Source: Jaapia argillacea MUCL 33604 (taxonomy: Eukaryota; Basidiomycota; Agaricomycetes; Jaapiales; Jaapiaceae). Taken from it: 64,000 bases of DNA. The translations under genes and the position numbers were made by a program. The stretch spans positions 123,757 through 187,756 of the forward strand of contig KL197733.1 of NCBI GenBank assembly GCA_000697665.1. The letters run 5' to 3'. This document shows positions 46,980 to 60,871 of this stretch, piece after piece; the first letter of the stretch is position 1; the number at the start of each line of letters is the position of its first letter. The notes beneath the pieces are model-generated. The model was not told where the DNA came from and did not search any database. It worked only from the letters and a program-made list of their open reading frames with translations.

Positions 46980-47302
46980 AGCTGAAGATGGGGAAAGATT
47001 GGGGGACGGGTCTGCGGTATTTAATCATCCCAACGAGTTTGTGAGTGCTGGAGAACGGCTGTCCACGTTACCGGACCGATGCAATCAGCCACCAGCTGAC
47101 ATCACCAACCTGAACTAAGTCTCTGAAGATTCAACACATACACCGTTCAAGTTGCAGTCCTCTTGCGGTCGCAGGGAGACAAGAAACAAATAGCGTACAA
47201 ATTGACCGGCAGATAGTTATTAATGCGTAAATGTACAATGATGTGAATATGGATTCTATCAAGAGTCCTCCGAGCGCGACGCAAGCTGTTATTACCTCCA
47301 CT
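46980..47302. other. Spacer between the oxidoreductase and TOM1
   Basis: Promoter of the oxidoreductase and 3' UTR of TOM1. No gene seen. Confidence 0.5.
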
Positions 47303-50300
47303 TCACGCAAATCCAAAACCTTCCCCACCCTCGTTGATGGCGAGTAGAAGCTGCTGGCGCAACATCTCGTATGAGGAATACTGAGGGAGGTCAATCTGGT
47401 TAAAGCCTTTAAAATAGAAGGTCAGCAGAAGTCCTACGTCGGAACAAGATGTACACCTACAGGTGTGAGCCGATGGCAGCCTGTTGGTGTCGCCGTAGGC
47501 CTTGTGGATCGAAAACCGCTGGGTCCCTTGAACTCCTTGCAGCTCGGTAAAGCCACCCAGAGGAACACGAGCTGTACCGGTGGCGAAACTGAGTACTTTC
47601 GCCCGCTCGTCACGGTTGAATGACTTCAGAGCTCGCCACCACCAGACGATGACAGGATCGGAACTGCTGTAGCCATTGTAATCGGTGGCGGCTCGCCATT
47701 CGTCAACATCGATATCAGGGGTGCCAGAAATGAGAAGTTCAAGCTCTTGTTCGTTGAACTGTGTGACCGCTGTTAGCACTGCGACGAAGCAAAAGAGTGG
47801 TACTCACGATTGCGACAAGGTCTTTTGGAATGATCTCGTAGAAGCCACCCATGAGTGCATCAATCTGATCCTTCGTGGACTCGTAAAGTCGGTACTTGGC
47901 TGACAGCTGCACAAATTCTCGCTTGTTCTCCTGTGTGACTGGAATGGATCTTCCGCCCTCTTTCAAGTCGATGACCTTCATGATGCCGAACTGGGCACAA
48001 ACATGTTAAACAGATACCTATGAAAAGAAGCCGAGAACTTACTTCATCAGCTTCAACGCTGAAGGTTAGCTCCAGGGGGCTGGGATCGTTCTCCAGAATC
48101 CAACACAGCGAGTTGTAGTACTCAGGGTCAACCCACTCCACGTCCCGGTAATCAACAGGCTTATCCAAAATCTGTCGGTACAGACTCCGTGCAAAGTAGG
48201 CATCGAGTAATCGACCGTCGTAGATGGCCTTTCCAATGACTCTACCGACAAACTTGAAAAATGTCAGGTGTTCTGGATTAATCCACGACCGACTGTTAGG
48301 TTGATAGGTGAGTCTGTCGGCAGCACACGGTTGGAACAGTGCATTATTTGGGTCGAACATCTGCCGTGCAAGGATTTGGAACCACTCTCGAGTGACACCA
48401 CCAGCGTCCACTCCTTCCTCGTCGTAGAACCGCACGCTCAGCTTTCCGTACTTCATCTGATCGCCTGTCTTGCGTTGGAGGTACTGGACGCTATCTTCGA
48501 ACACGCGATGGCGTCGGACATTTAGTTGTAGTGTGCCGTGATGCTCCCTGGTGTGAGGTCGTCGATGGAGTTGTTGGTTGAAGTAATTACGCTTGTTATC
48601 GAAATCGAGAACCCGTGGATTGTGCACTAGGAGCGAGAAAGAACCGCTCATCAAGGAGGGGTTGTTCCGCACCATGAGGTTGAGCACCTTCCGATGGGCG
48701 TCGGTAAACGTCACAAACAAATCCTCCATAGATTCGCGAGCGGTCGCGGGCGATCTAGGTGACATCGCGGTCGATGATGCGGTGCGCAGGATGCGGACGG
48801 GGCCTCCAGTAGCCGATTTCGACCCAACGTACTTGCAAACAACCATCAAGGATTCGATGAGGGGCAGCAAAACGGTCGCGATATGCTCCAACTCCGTCTT
48901 CTCCTCGATAACTGACAAGCAGTCACCCAGTCGTCGCCAGAGAGGGGAGAACCTAAATGCATCATAGATGGCTTGGACTTTCTCCTCATCAACCTCGGTA
49001 CCTGAACCAGACTTGGGAGAGTACATGTAGTCGATCGTCTTGAGGACGCGGAGTAACTTGGCTTGATCCGACGACGCAGAAGCAAATTTGGATGCCACCG
49101 AGCTTGCGAGTACGTCACCCTGGGCGTCGTTCAACACAGCAGCAAGCTCGTCAAGGTCAGAGTTGAGCAATTGGCCAAACTCTTGCGCCCTCGACTTCAG
49201 TTCCTGAGCGATAACCTCCCGCGCATCTGGCACGTAAGATAGATGCTGGATGAGAGCCAAACTCTGCTGGAAAGTGCGCCCTGAGCAGTCACCAGCAGTT
49301 AAGATATTGACGACCAATCTTAGGACGGCGTGGGGGATCTGTGGAGGATTGGCGAGGAGCATCTTCTCTTCTAGAGTTGGGTCAGTAGTGGGCGGTGGTT
49401 TTAGGGGTTCCAGTGAAGATTGCAAAGGCGGCTCCGGTAGCTGCGGGGGTGGTTGAGAGATTTGTTGCTCCGCCAGGAGGGCAGCTGTACATGCGAGAGA
49501 TCAGTGATTCGACGAGCGGGGAGGCTCGTGCAACTGCTCACCGGAATCAGGTGCGGCATTTTGTTGAGTGGACGAGAGGGAAGATGGTTGCGCAGCAGGG
49601 ATTGAATCTGTTCCAAGGGTAGATGCAGGGGCAGGGGGGTTTGTAGTGGCATCAATCGCCTTTTTCTCCGCATCCTTCAAGCTCGAAAGTGGTCGACTGA
49701 TCGTGGCAAGGAGGCCAACGACGGATTCCATTATGGAGGCAGTCTTCAAGAGGGATTGTTTATCCAGAAGACCAAGCAGTAAAACAAGAGGATAATAAGT
49801 CTGCGCAGCCTGTTTCTCTTTCCCCTTCCCTTTCTTGGAGGCGGACTTCCTGAGGGAGACAGGCAGTTCATGTTCTGTAAGGAAAAAGAGGGAAAAGAGG
49901 TCGTTCGAATTGACAATGTAGGTCAAGGCGTCGAGGCAACGTTGAGCGATGACATCGGGGACTGCTTCATGTTGGGGTAAGGCGAGAGTGGTCAGATAAT
50001 CTGATCCAGACCGTTGCTTTCCCGCAGCCTTTGGAGTCTGTTGTAATGGAGACTTCGTGCTACGGAACGACATTTGAGAGAAGCTCTTGTCTACGGATGC
50101 CAGATCGCCAGTGCCGTCCTGAAGGATGTTGAGCAGTAAATTGAACAGCTCCGTCCTGGTTTTTGCGTTCTCACAAAGGTTGACAAGGACTTGGAAGAGT
50201 AAGGTCTTCTTCAATACGTGAGGGAAGAACAAAAGTCGGACCATGACCGCAATGCCCGATTTATCGAGCAGTTGGATAGCATCTCGGGGGGTAGGCATAC

Positions 50301-53300
50301 GTCGCGCAGGCAAGGTGCGAGAGGCAGTCCGCGCCACAGGAGGTGGAGGTTGGCGGCGATGGGATCCTTCGCGATACAATCCGGCCTCTGCGATCATGTG
50401 GGACGGGAGAGTCTGGATGAACCCATCTTCGGATTCCAGTAGCACCATCTGGCGGAGTGTAGGATCAAGGCTAGCGATGAAGCTGGCTGGGTCAATCTCC
50501 GCGGGCCCTGCTCCGGTTGCTGGCGCTGTGACGTCTGGTCGATGGCGAGCCCTTTCGATATTTTCTTGCTGAATGATTTCGGCTCGAATTTCCGGGGGTA
50601 GGGCATCGAGGAACTCCGGGCTGATTTGCGAATCAGGCAGCCGCTCCACTCTGGACGCTCTCTGCTCACGGACGTGCTGATTTAGGACTTCCTCCCGCAT
50701 GTCGTCCGGGAGAGCCTCGAGGAAGTCAGGATCAATCCCGGTGTCAGTGATGTCCACTGGGCTTCCATGTATCATGACAGTAATGCGCTGAGGGGCCTGT
50801 ACAGGTTCGTCCGTCGCAGTTGAAGGTCCCGCATCTGCGACTGATTCGCTAGCTTGAGGTACAGGGGTTGGCGCTGGTTCGTTGTCAGGTCTATCTGTCG
50901 AGCCGCTGGATGGTTCAATTGGCGCGTCGTGCATCTCGGTGTCCACATCTGCGGTTTGATCTATGACCATTGGAGCCTCCTGACCCGCTCCACCAACTTC
51001 CTCGACTCGATGAGTATGGGTTTCAACTGATGGCTCTTCTGCAGATTGTGCCTCCTTCTCCTTCTCCTTGGCTGCTGCCTCTTCCTCGGCTTTTTTTGCC
51101 TCAGCCTCGCGTCTCGCCATTTCCCGTTCCTCCTTAAGCTTGGCTTCCTTAACAGCCTCGACAGCCGCGGGTAGAAGCGTCAAAATAACATGATTGTAGA
51201 GCTTCGTGAGCCGCTCGGGTACAAAACGTCCATGTAAGATCTTGCATTCTTCTGACCAACGCTGGATTGTCAAAAGAGGGTCGAATTCTCGATTACGCGG
51301 CCGTGTCTCCCGTGGTGCCCTTTCAAGGCGGAGGGATGCGGACATGCCAGGACCACGATTCTGGCGCGAGAGAGCACCACCTGCGACGCTGACAAGGGTA
51401 CCATTTACTCGGATAGCACCGGCGGTTGCACCGGCCAAGGGGGCCACCACGTGATGGAGTAACTGGATAGCACCTTCACCAACAATCTCCTCGATCTGCT
51501 GCAGGAGGTCACCGTATTGGTCACTCCGTTGAGAACGCCGGCTACCTCTCCCCTGTGAAGGAGTCTGGGGAGGGACTGTAGATGCGTCTAGCAATAGCGG
51601 ATGTGTGGTCGCTTCTGGGCCTGCAGCTACAGAATTGTTGTCACGACCGAATACGGCCATGTCATCTTCGCCTAAAGCGGGAGTTAGAAAAAGAGCTGAA
51701 TACCACCATTCAACCTTGCTTACCGCCACGGCGCCGAGATCGAGTTGCATACACGATTTCTGGCGCTTCCATGATACCTCCTGCAAAACCTAAAATGTCA
51801 TCCGCGCCCGAAGGATCACCCTCGTTAGCCTCGAGGATTCCTAATTCATCAAAGCTGATATGGCAGGTTAACCAAGGGAGGGAGTACGCGATAGGTCTGG
51901 CTCACTTTTCATCATCCGAGACGACTTCTGGTTCTTCATCAGCTTCGTCGTGGATAGCACCGCCATTGCCTTCGCATAGAGTGAGCGAAGAGAGGAGATT
52001 GGGGAAGACAGGAACACAAACCATCCATGTCCTCCTCTTCCCCTTCGTCTCCCAGATCATGGCCCATCCCGTCACCCACGGGCACATTCTGAAAAAGGGT
52101 TAACAAACGAAATAACATAGAAGTGGTCAACTCGCCTGCCAGACAATCCGTTCTTCGCCATCGTCATCAACTTCATCGTCATCGCCATCGTCACCCTCAA
52201 TGTCTTCATCATTTTCGACAAGACCTTCCTCATCCTCTTCTGCAGCACCCTCCCACCCATCCTCCGATTCTCCACTTCCGTCCTCCAATGCTTCCTCGTT
52301 CGCTTCATCGTCCGCAATCGAGGTGTCCTCGCTGCCAGTCTCTTCGCCGAAGTCCATCTCAACGTCTTCGTCTTCATCTTCTTCATCCTCCTCCATCTCA
52401 TCTTCAGAGGAGTAACGGACATCATCCATTTCCTAGACAAATAAGTGAGAAAAAAATTATGGCACATCAATATTGAACATACCCCGCTATACCTATAAGA
52501 GAGGAAACCGTGAGCCGCGATTATGGTTAGGTAACGGCGTGGAATGCTTACATGCCCAGAGAAGAGGTGCGATATACGTCTGGCGTCTCTTCTCGATCAG
52601 AATCTATCACTTCTTCCTCGTCGTCGTCATCATCATCAGACCCCATCTCCTCGGAATTTCCGGTCTTACTGGAGCGAGAGTCCTCCTTGGTCTTGTCTGA
52701 TGCGCGACTCATTCGTATGGCGATCTTCGATCTTCAGAGGAACATTAGATCAACCCCATATCCCAGATGCCCAGGACTCACAGATGCTCCAAAGGCCGCA
52801 GCAGCGCCGTAACCAGATTTCGCACATTCGGGTAGTTCAAATCTACCTCCCCAAGGGCCACAGTCAAGGTCGCCACAAAATTCTTCTCTAGCATGACCTT
52901 CCCAATGTGGGTCGGATTTTCATCTTGTCCTTTTCGATTTTGGGCATTGAAACGAACGGTCAAGAGGCGGTAGCATAGGTCAGCCAGTGCAAGTAAACGG
53001 CCATAACGAGCATCTGTGCTCTCAGAGGCAGGGAGGTCCTTGATGGCACGGCTGACGGCTTCGAGAACTGTCTTTCGAACGGTAACTAGATCATGAGGTA
53101 CATCTTTGAGGTCGTGGCCGGAAGAACTGTCCACACAAAGGGCGACGACGATCGACATCGCCCAATTGCACAGCATAATCCGCTTCCGGGCATCTGCGTC
53201 AGGATGAGCATGGATGGTCCCAAACGAGATGAGTTCTGAGAGTAAGAAATGGAGGGCAGCGGGACGATGTTTGATAGCGGAGTCCTTTGTAGTTGAATGG

Positions 53301-56300
53301 GTACGCCTCTTTGGTGAGTAAGACAAAAAGGCGGTTTTGCACGAGTCGTATGAAAAAAGAAGCTCTGTGAGGCACTGCATGAGGAAGCTACAGTAGGAAT
53401 AGTCAACTGGTTCTTCAGGAGATTGGGCAGGGGTTTTCGACTGCGTCGCATCTGCTGAAGATGGTTGACCACCTCCTTGAATAGAGGCGATCTGGGAGCC
53501 CCTCTCTTCAGAGGGTTCCGAAGTAGTTGCGTCAAAATGGTGGCCGGGGGTAGCTTTGACGGTGTCGAGCAGCTCCCCAATGAGATAATGGAGCATGGGC
53601 TCCAACGATGGGATAGAACTTGTTTGGGTCGTCGACGAATCAACCTCCATGCCTGTCTCTTTGGAAGGCGACTGAGGATCCTTTTGGTCTGTATTCGCAG
53701 ACTCTTGTTTCAGAGTGATGTGACGACTGGAAAAGGGTTGGGTGAGCAGGCAGCTCGATTCGACGACTTGCAAAAACGTTTGGGTATCGCGGAGGGCCAA
53801 GGAACCACAATGTTTGACAAAATTTGGTACATCCACCACTCGAGTACGGGGTTGCGATAGGAAGCGTTTAGTTTCTTGGCGCATGACATTGCGGAGGGCA
53901 TCTTGATCCTCGATGATGTGTCGAAGGATGATCATGACATACGAACGCGAACCGGCCATCTGACTAATGCCAGGTGATTTTAAACATTGGAATAGCAACC
54001 TGATGGCATCACGTTGGGCAAACTGGGTAGCCAGCTTGAAATCGCGCGTGAGAAGCACGAGAAGACGAAGGCTTGACAACATCTCATCGCGGGGCAAGTC
54101 TGGTGACGCCAACAGTCGGAGACAGAAGTCGAAAATCATGGAACGGGCCTCTGAATATGCGGGGCCGACGAAAAGCTGTTCATGTGGAATGAGTTCGTTC
54201 TCCTTTGGCAACGAGAATGTGCAAGGTTCCTCCGCCATAATCAGCAGGGCCTCGGCGACAAGGAGGTGTGAAGCAAGCCATTTGGGGACTGTCGGCTGTC
54301 CGGCCTCCATTGTCACTGGATTGGCCAACAAAAGGGCTAGTAAAACATCCATCAGATTCTTACCATCGACCCCAGAGACCGGTACGATGCTCGGCGTCTC
54401 ATTGAGAACCAATGCAAGTAGGCGGAACCGGACAGCGAGTGGTTGTTCATGAACGTCGTAGGCTGATGGCGAGAACTTTTTGACATCTTCTATGAGATGA
54501 CGAACAGACTCTTCTTGATAACTACCGCTTTTCCCAACGAAGGCCTGGCGGACCTCAAAAATGAGGGAAGGGTGCTCGTCGACAAGCTGGAGGGCTTGGC
54601 GACCGAGTTGCGCTTTAAGGGGAATTCGGGCTTCTCGAAGTTCCTTGCGCCATTCTTCTGTCGTTTTCGTGGGTTCCTTCCATCCCACACCCTGTACGTC
54701 CACAACCGGTTGAGGCTGAGGGGTGGGAGAGGCAGAGGCCTGAGCCGTGACAGAATCTGCTACGGAGGCACCATCTTCCGCCTGCACCGTCTCTCCGGCG
54801 ACCATCTGCACGTCCTCGTTCGCGTCTGCATCGGCGTCAGGGGCGGGAGGCTCAGCGGGTTCAGCGGCATCCGGAGCGAATGGGAAGGGATGTGCCAGGA
54901 GCATCTCGGTTGCGGCATTGAGGTTATTGTGGGCACGTATCAACGCGCGCTCGACGGCAGACCGAGGGAATCCCATATCCATCAGCTGGCGAACAGAACC
55001 TTCGTCAGGACCAGCAAGGCGGGAAACAGCAGGGGGGACACCAGCAGATGGAGTATCGGCGGAATCCGGAGACTCTTCATCACTGCCACCAGCGAGCTGC
55101 AGTACGACGTGTGCAACAGACTTGCTGAGACTAACGGGTGCTTTCACCAACCAGCTTGATTCCCAAATGCTCCTCATCAGGGGCAATGCTGCGAGCCTCA
55201 ACTTCACAATGAAGTTGATCGGCTCGAAATACTCGGGATCGGTTTCGCTCTTCCCTCGACTCATCACGAACGGCGTTTGAGGGGATTCCAATAGAGGCTT
55301 GGAAGAGACGATAGGATGCAGCAGGTGAAGGGCAACTTTGAGGCCACTGTACGCCGACAGCAACTCCCTCCGCGCAGCTTCGGACGTCAGCTCTTCAACG
55401 GCAGAGAGCTTGTCGATAGACTCCGAGAAACGATGGCAGATATCCACAATTGCATGGACTCCCCCAACGCGATAGAAGGAGGATAGCAGGACGGTATGCA
55501 AAGTGCTCTGACTTTGTCGATCTACGGGCGAATATGAAATCAACCAAAACAATAATAAACGGAATGGTAACACATACCATCGACCAGCAGGACTGTGATC
55601 AGCCCGAGCATCACAGTGTCGTAGGCAAATCGAGCTAATTGATCATCTAGATAGGCTCGTCGATTGAAGGCAATCGGTAGTAAGGGGGATGAGAGAACTA
55701 ACCCAGTTCGGGAGTCGACAAATGCTTCAACAGTACATTGGCAACTACAGTCGCAGACTCAAACACTTGCTTCTTCTGAGTGCCATCGGGGCTGCGCCGA
55801 CCATAGAACAATTTCACGATAGCTGACACGGAAGGGCAGTCAGCTCGACGAGCATCGACACCACTTCGAAATGCTGAGACTTACCCTGGAAGAATGGCGT
55901 CAGCGAGGTAGGAATCTGTTTGACAAGATGGTGAACAGCTTTTGCATTCTTCTCCCTTGGTCCATCTTTTTTGTCCTCCTTCTTGGCCGACATCGAAGGT
56001 GGCACTGGAAGAGCCAGCATACCATCCGCAGTGGTCTCCATGGGCGCACCATTGGCAGTAGCAGCAGCGATAGTCCCCTCCACCAAAGCCTCCGTTGAAC
56101 GACTAGGGGAAAACCCATCCATAGGACTCGGCATCGGGCTGACCGAAAGATCCACTCCTTTGGAAGCGAGTCCCGTCTTGAAGACAATATTCTCCCAGAC
56201 ACAGGCCCGATGAAGACCACCCAGGTCAGACACGATATCAGGGGCGTTACGACCCATCAAAGTCGCCAATAAATGAGACGTAGCCCTTGAGTGCGAGTAG

Positions 56301-59300
56301 CCCGAAGTAGCATAGACTTCAGAAAGAAGGGTAACCCTCGTATGGAGGGTGACCAGTCTCCTGAACTTTTGGTTTGTCTCCAACTCGTTCTCAGCTTCAC
56401 CCAAACATCAGCGTGATGATCATGTAAACCTGGCCCAGAAACTCACCAGAAATATCCACGAGGTCCATCAGCCTCGAATCCTTACCCATCTCTCCCCAAA
56501 ACTCCTTGGTCTCATCCAGAGAATTCTTCACCAAGGTCGCCATAAAGACCAGCACCTCATTCCCAGAAGCTTCCACCATCGTGCGAATAACTTGAACCAT
56601 CGAGTCTGAGGATACACTGTTGGCAAAGCCGTACGGCAAGCAAGGCAGTGCGGTGAGTCTGCCAATACGGGCCATGCCATCGGAGGTGGAGATGAAGTCT
56701 CGACAATGCTGGACATTCTGGAATAGACCTTCAAGGAACTGAAAAGTTGAGGTATCAGCCAGTGACGGTGAAGAGCCAAAAAATCCGATATACCCTGCCA
56801 AGGATGTCGATGTAGTGGACGACAATATTATCGTGTGGCTTGTGCGATGAATCATCAGCAGCAGGAGTCGAAGCCTCGTTAGCCGCAGTTGGTTCAACCC
56901 CATCACCCTCCACTTCAACACCTTCCATCGGAATATCACCCTCGCCGCTCTGCTCATCGACGCCCACACCGACATTACTAGTAAGCTCACCACTCGCTGC
57001 GGTTGCGACCAGACCATACCACTCCTTCTCGCTCTCCTTCGGCGTCCACTCAGCACCCATATCCTCAATCTTCCCAAGGGTACTCCTAAGCGCCTCAAAC
57101 ACCGAAGTCTTCAACCACGGATGATGCCTCACCAACTCATCAATCGCACTACCAATCAACACGGCGTTCTCCTTCTCTTGCAACACCTTCAAATGACGCT
57201 CAGATGTGAAGACAGAGAACAGGCCCGGGATTATCGAGGGTCGAGCGGAGAGCTGGTCTTGACCCGTTTGGTTCAAGCATAGAGCGCCGATTGCATTGGG
57301 GATAGCTTGGATCACCTGGTACGACAAAGATGAGCGGGGAAGGTGAAGCGGAATTGATAAAGGGACCCACCTCGATGACGGGCTCAACACCAACTTCAAC
57401 GGCCCGATAGAATGCCTCTGGTAAACCCGCCTCTTGGATAATAGTCAACGAGGTGGGCTCGTTATGCACAAACGTTGCCATAATATTGATTGCTGCAATA
57501 CAAACGCATCAGCTAAACTCATCCCCGCCACACCAAAATTGAGACCGATGGAAAGATCAACTGCTCACCGATGGGCAACACGCTAGGCCCAAACAACACA
57601 CGATTCTCAATGATCTTCTTGATGCTCTTCAAAATGCTACCATCAATCAATCCTCGAAGACCTTCAGCTGTACCGGCGGACTGCATCATGCGATGGAGTG
57701 ATCGGAGCATATGCTTGAGGACAGCCGCTCGGGCTACGGGGAGTTGTCCTGACGAGGAAAGTGTAAGTGTACCGAGGAAGGAGAACAACGATAGATGTCG
57801 AGAGATCGGACTCACCGTACGACTTTGAGACCTCACGGGTACCCTCCACACCCTCCGCCGCCTTAATGTCCAAATCAACTTCGTACTATAGCACCGATAG
57901 CGGGACGAAAGATCCATCAGGTCCAAAACCCAAGAGAAAGACGAAGAACTGACCTCGATCCTTCCAACCAAAACCTGTACACCCCCATTGCCGACCCAAA
58001 CTCCAAAAGCCCCTGGTCCAAATCCATACAGCACGCCATCCACCAAACCCATAACTCTGGAAACAACACCAAGCCTGCTTTCCAGCCTGTGAACCAAGGC
58101 ATACATATGTCAGCATATGACCAGTACATGTAAGGGAAGATGCAAGTGGAGAAAAGTGTCGCCGAAGGAGATAGAAGGAACCCACCGATTCTCAATAACC
58201 TGGATCAACAACGGCACCAACCCTGCACTCACAACCGCGCTACCACCAACAGCATGTCCCGCCAAATATGTCACAAAACCAAGCAACGAATCGACAAATC
58301 CGGCCAGGATGCTACTCTTTGGGTCGGCAATCCCTACCACGGTGTGCCTCAACAAACTCAACAACAGTCCATGGTTGACACCAGCATTCACTCCTGCCAG
58401 AACCTCACTAATCTTGCTTCGATATCTGGCGATGGCATCCAAAGCGGAGAGGGCGGCGGTTTGGACTGGGAGTGGGATTGAGCGGTCGAGGGAGAGAAGC
58501 TCTGAAATGTGGGTGGTCAAATCTGGTTCGTACAGGAAGAGAGATGTTTGAGCGATGGATTCGGAGTGAGTGTGGGCGAAGATGGCGATTGCAAGAAGAC
58601 GGGCTGTCACGAGTTTCTCGCGGGTGGTGAGAGTATTGGAAGTTTGGGGGGTAGCGGACGTTGAGGGGATGAGCGATTGAGCGCATCGGATACGGCATAG
58701 GAGTTCAAATTTATCATCTGGTGGGAGGGAGTATGCGTCAAGGGTGTCCGCGAGGATGTGCATGCATGATTTGGTGGATAAGGTGGATGCATCCAGGTAG
58801 ACGTGCACTGCTCCCGAGTTCGACCCTGTGGTACCCGCAGCTACACCAGTGGATGCAGGGGGAGGAGACTGGATATGAACTTTCCGCGGCGTTGATTGTG
58901 GTTGCGAGTGTGATGACACTTGGGAGGCGGGAGCGTCAACAACGTCGTGGGCCTTCTCCTTGCCCTTCTCTTCAACCGTCTCCTCTTTCTTATCTTTATC
59001 CTTCTCACCTTCCATCCTATAAAAACTAAAACTAACTTCTCTCGCCTCAACGGGCAACCCCTCAATCTTGTCCCTGCCACCCGGGCTTACTAGATCAACC
59101 AGACTGACGTCAAACTCTCGGAGATTTGGCCATCTTTTCGCTAAAGATAGCAAGCGGGGGGTGGAGATTGATAGCGCCACTGCTACGGCTGGTTGGGCAG
59201 AATACTGCTGAGCTGGCCTGAGGAGTAGGTGAAGCGCCAGAAGGAGAATGTCGAGGTCTGATGTGGACAATAACGAGTTGATTCGCTATAATCATGATGG

Positions 59301-59748
59301 TCAATAAATGCGCGTGAATGCGCACAAGAATCAGCGACTCACATCATATGAGGCAAATATCTTCCTATTTGTCGAATTCTCCAGCAACAACCTCTCAAAC
59401 CTCAAAATCTCCGCGACAAGTTCCTTCGTCCTGGGTGTAAACTCGTTCACCTGGACTTTATCAACTTCATAATCTCTTATGGCCTCTTCCAAAATGGCAT
59501 CAAACTTGTTTAGGACGGAGACCCATGCGTTGAGATCGGAGCGAGGGTACTTCCATGAGTCGATCGCGGATAGTACGGCAGGGAGGTCTTCAGGAGGCGT
59601 ATCTGTTAGTTTCGCAATAAGTTCCGCCACTTGTGGATGCTAGAACGATTGCACGGTCAGCGTTGGTGCTTCTTCGCGATAGAGGATGTGGGGTGCGGCA
59701 AAGACTGACCGGCGGCACAGGCTTTTTGGATTTGTGTAGAATCTTCAT
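47303..59748 (-). CDS. TOM1: Giant HECT E3 ubiquitin ligase (Tom1/HUWE1 family)
   Basis: Start MKILHKSKKPVPP at 59748, joined by an intron to HPQVAELIAKL. Stop TGA at 47303-47305. The product exceeds 3,500 residues. The N-terminal half is the armadillo-like DUF908/DUF913 region (about 55.6-59.7 kb). A UBA domain (RQLMDMGFPRSAVERALIRA, then NNLNAATEMLLAH) lies near 54.9-55.0 kb, a very acidic stretch at 52.1-52.4 kb, and ubiquitin-binding LP motifs (DPDFLEALPDDMREEVLNQH; SPEFLDALPPEIRAEIIQQ) near 50.6-50.8 kb. The HECT domain at 47.3-48.6 kb shows YDEEGVDAGGVTREWFQI, FFKFVGRVIGKAIYDGRLLD and RLPSAHTCFNQIDLPQYSSY with the catalytic Cys. In yeast Tom1 removes excess ribosomal and histone proteins and affects mRNA export. 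All domains occur in family order. An intron splits the catalytic Cys codon (T|GC). Confidence 0.95.
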
Positions 59749-59978
59749 TTTCCACGACTAGGTCGTAGAAAACGAGTTATGGGATAAGAGTCAGTATCCA
59801 GATATTGCTGATGGTGGTTGATGATCTGGATACACAAACGCTGAATGAAGCCGGAGTTCAGAGGATAAAGGTGCGTGCGCGTCCTCGGTAACGCACAGAG
59901 TCACACGCTTACATTGACTTTCCCACGGTTACAGTCACGATCGGGACCGCGTTCATCCAGTCGCGTCCATCCTCCACC
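59749..59978. promoter_or_regulatory. Shared divergent promoter region TOM1/SUB1
   Basis: About 230 bases separate the two start codons, so both promoters and 5' leaders must share this stretch. No TATA box is obvious. Confidence 0.5.
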
Positions 59979-60606
59979 ATGGCGAAACGCAAAAGTCTAC
60001 CTCAATCTGACGACGACGACGAAGACCACAAACAGTCATCCAGTGAGGAGGAAGAGGAAGAGAAACGACCTCTGGCAAAGAAACCTAAAGCATACGCAGT
60101 CCGTCGCGTTCATTCCAACTGTCTTCACTTATACCTAACCACCTCCCCAGGAGTCTTCGTCGAAATCAGCGAAATCCACTCCCAAAACAAAAACAAAAAC
60201 AACATCAAAGCCACAGCGAAGGTCTTCCGACTCTGCAGATGACGGTGATGGCGTGACAGTCCTCACAACCAACGACGGAGACCAATATGTCGACTTAGGC
60301 AAGAAGAAACGCGCCACCGTGAGGTCATTCAAAGGTAAACATAGCATGTTCTCACTTGATCTTCTCTCTCGTTGCTGACGTTTCTCTCGCACAGGTAACA
60401 CATTCGTCGACATTCGCGAATTCTTCGGCGAAGAAGGCGACCAGAAACCAGGCAAGAAAGGGATTTCCCTTAGCTATGATCAGGTATACATCCCTCTTCT
60501 CATCTTCCGCTATCCATTCATGGTCCTCCGCGAATAGTGGCAAAACTTGAAGAAAAGCGCTGGCGCCATAGATAGGCTCTTTGGAGAACTCGGAGGGAAG
60601 AAGTAA
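59979..60606 (+). CDS. SUB1: Transcriptional coactivator PC4/Sub1
   Basis: Start MAKRKSLPQSDDDDEDHKQS, an acidic Ser/Glu-rich N-terminus. Introns then join it to ESSSKSAKSTPKTKTKTTSK (Lys/Thr-rich), and to the PC4 single-strand DNA-binding domain: YVDLGKKKRATVRSFKG, NTFVDIREFFGEEGDQKPGK, KGISLSYDQ and WQNLKKSAGAIDRLFGELG, stop TAA at 60604-60606. The last exon begins TGG after TAG acceptor at about 60538. Sub1/PC4 binds melted promoter DNA and helps Pol II and Pol III initiation and re-initiation in the nucleus. All core motifs are present. The first donor is GTCCGT, a weak site, but the frame joins cleanly. Confidence 0.92.
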
Positions 60607-60871
60607 AACACACTAGCCCCCCTCAACATTCTTCGGCCACGGTTTGGGCCCCATCGTCGCATCTTGTGTTTACCAGCCATTCTTTTCATACTGATCCACA
60701 TGCACTGAGCAGTTGCATTCTCGAATGCATGTTCTACCGATGTATATTATCGAATAGTCTACCACTGTAACATAGCGTTGTCGACTCGACTGGGCCATGA
60801 CTACTGAGAACCCATCTCCAATCCTTCAACATGAATGCAAGACATCGGCCCTTCATCCACAAGTCTTGATT
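60607..60871. other. Convergent 3' spacer SUB1 / ABC1-like gene
   Basis: Holds the two 3' UTRs. Nothing else seen. Confidence 0.5.

Noticed and set aside
52127-52440. GAT/TCA-rich tract, considered as a microsatellite
   Set aside because: It is the acidic Asp/Glu linker of TOM1 in the correct frame, usual for this family.
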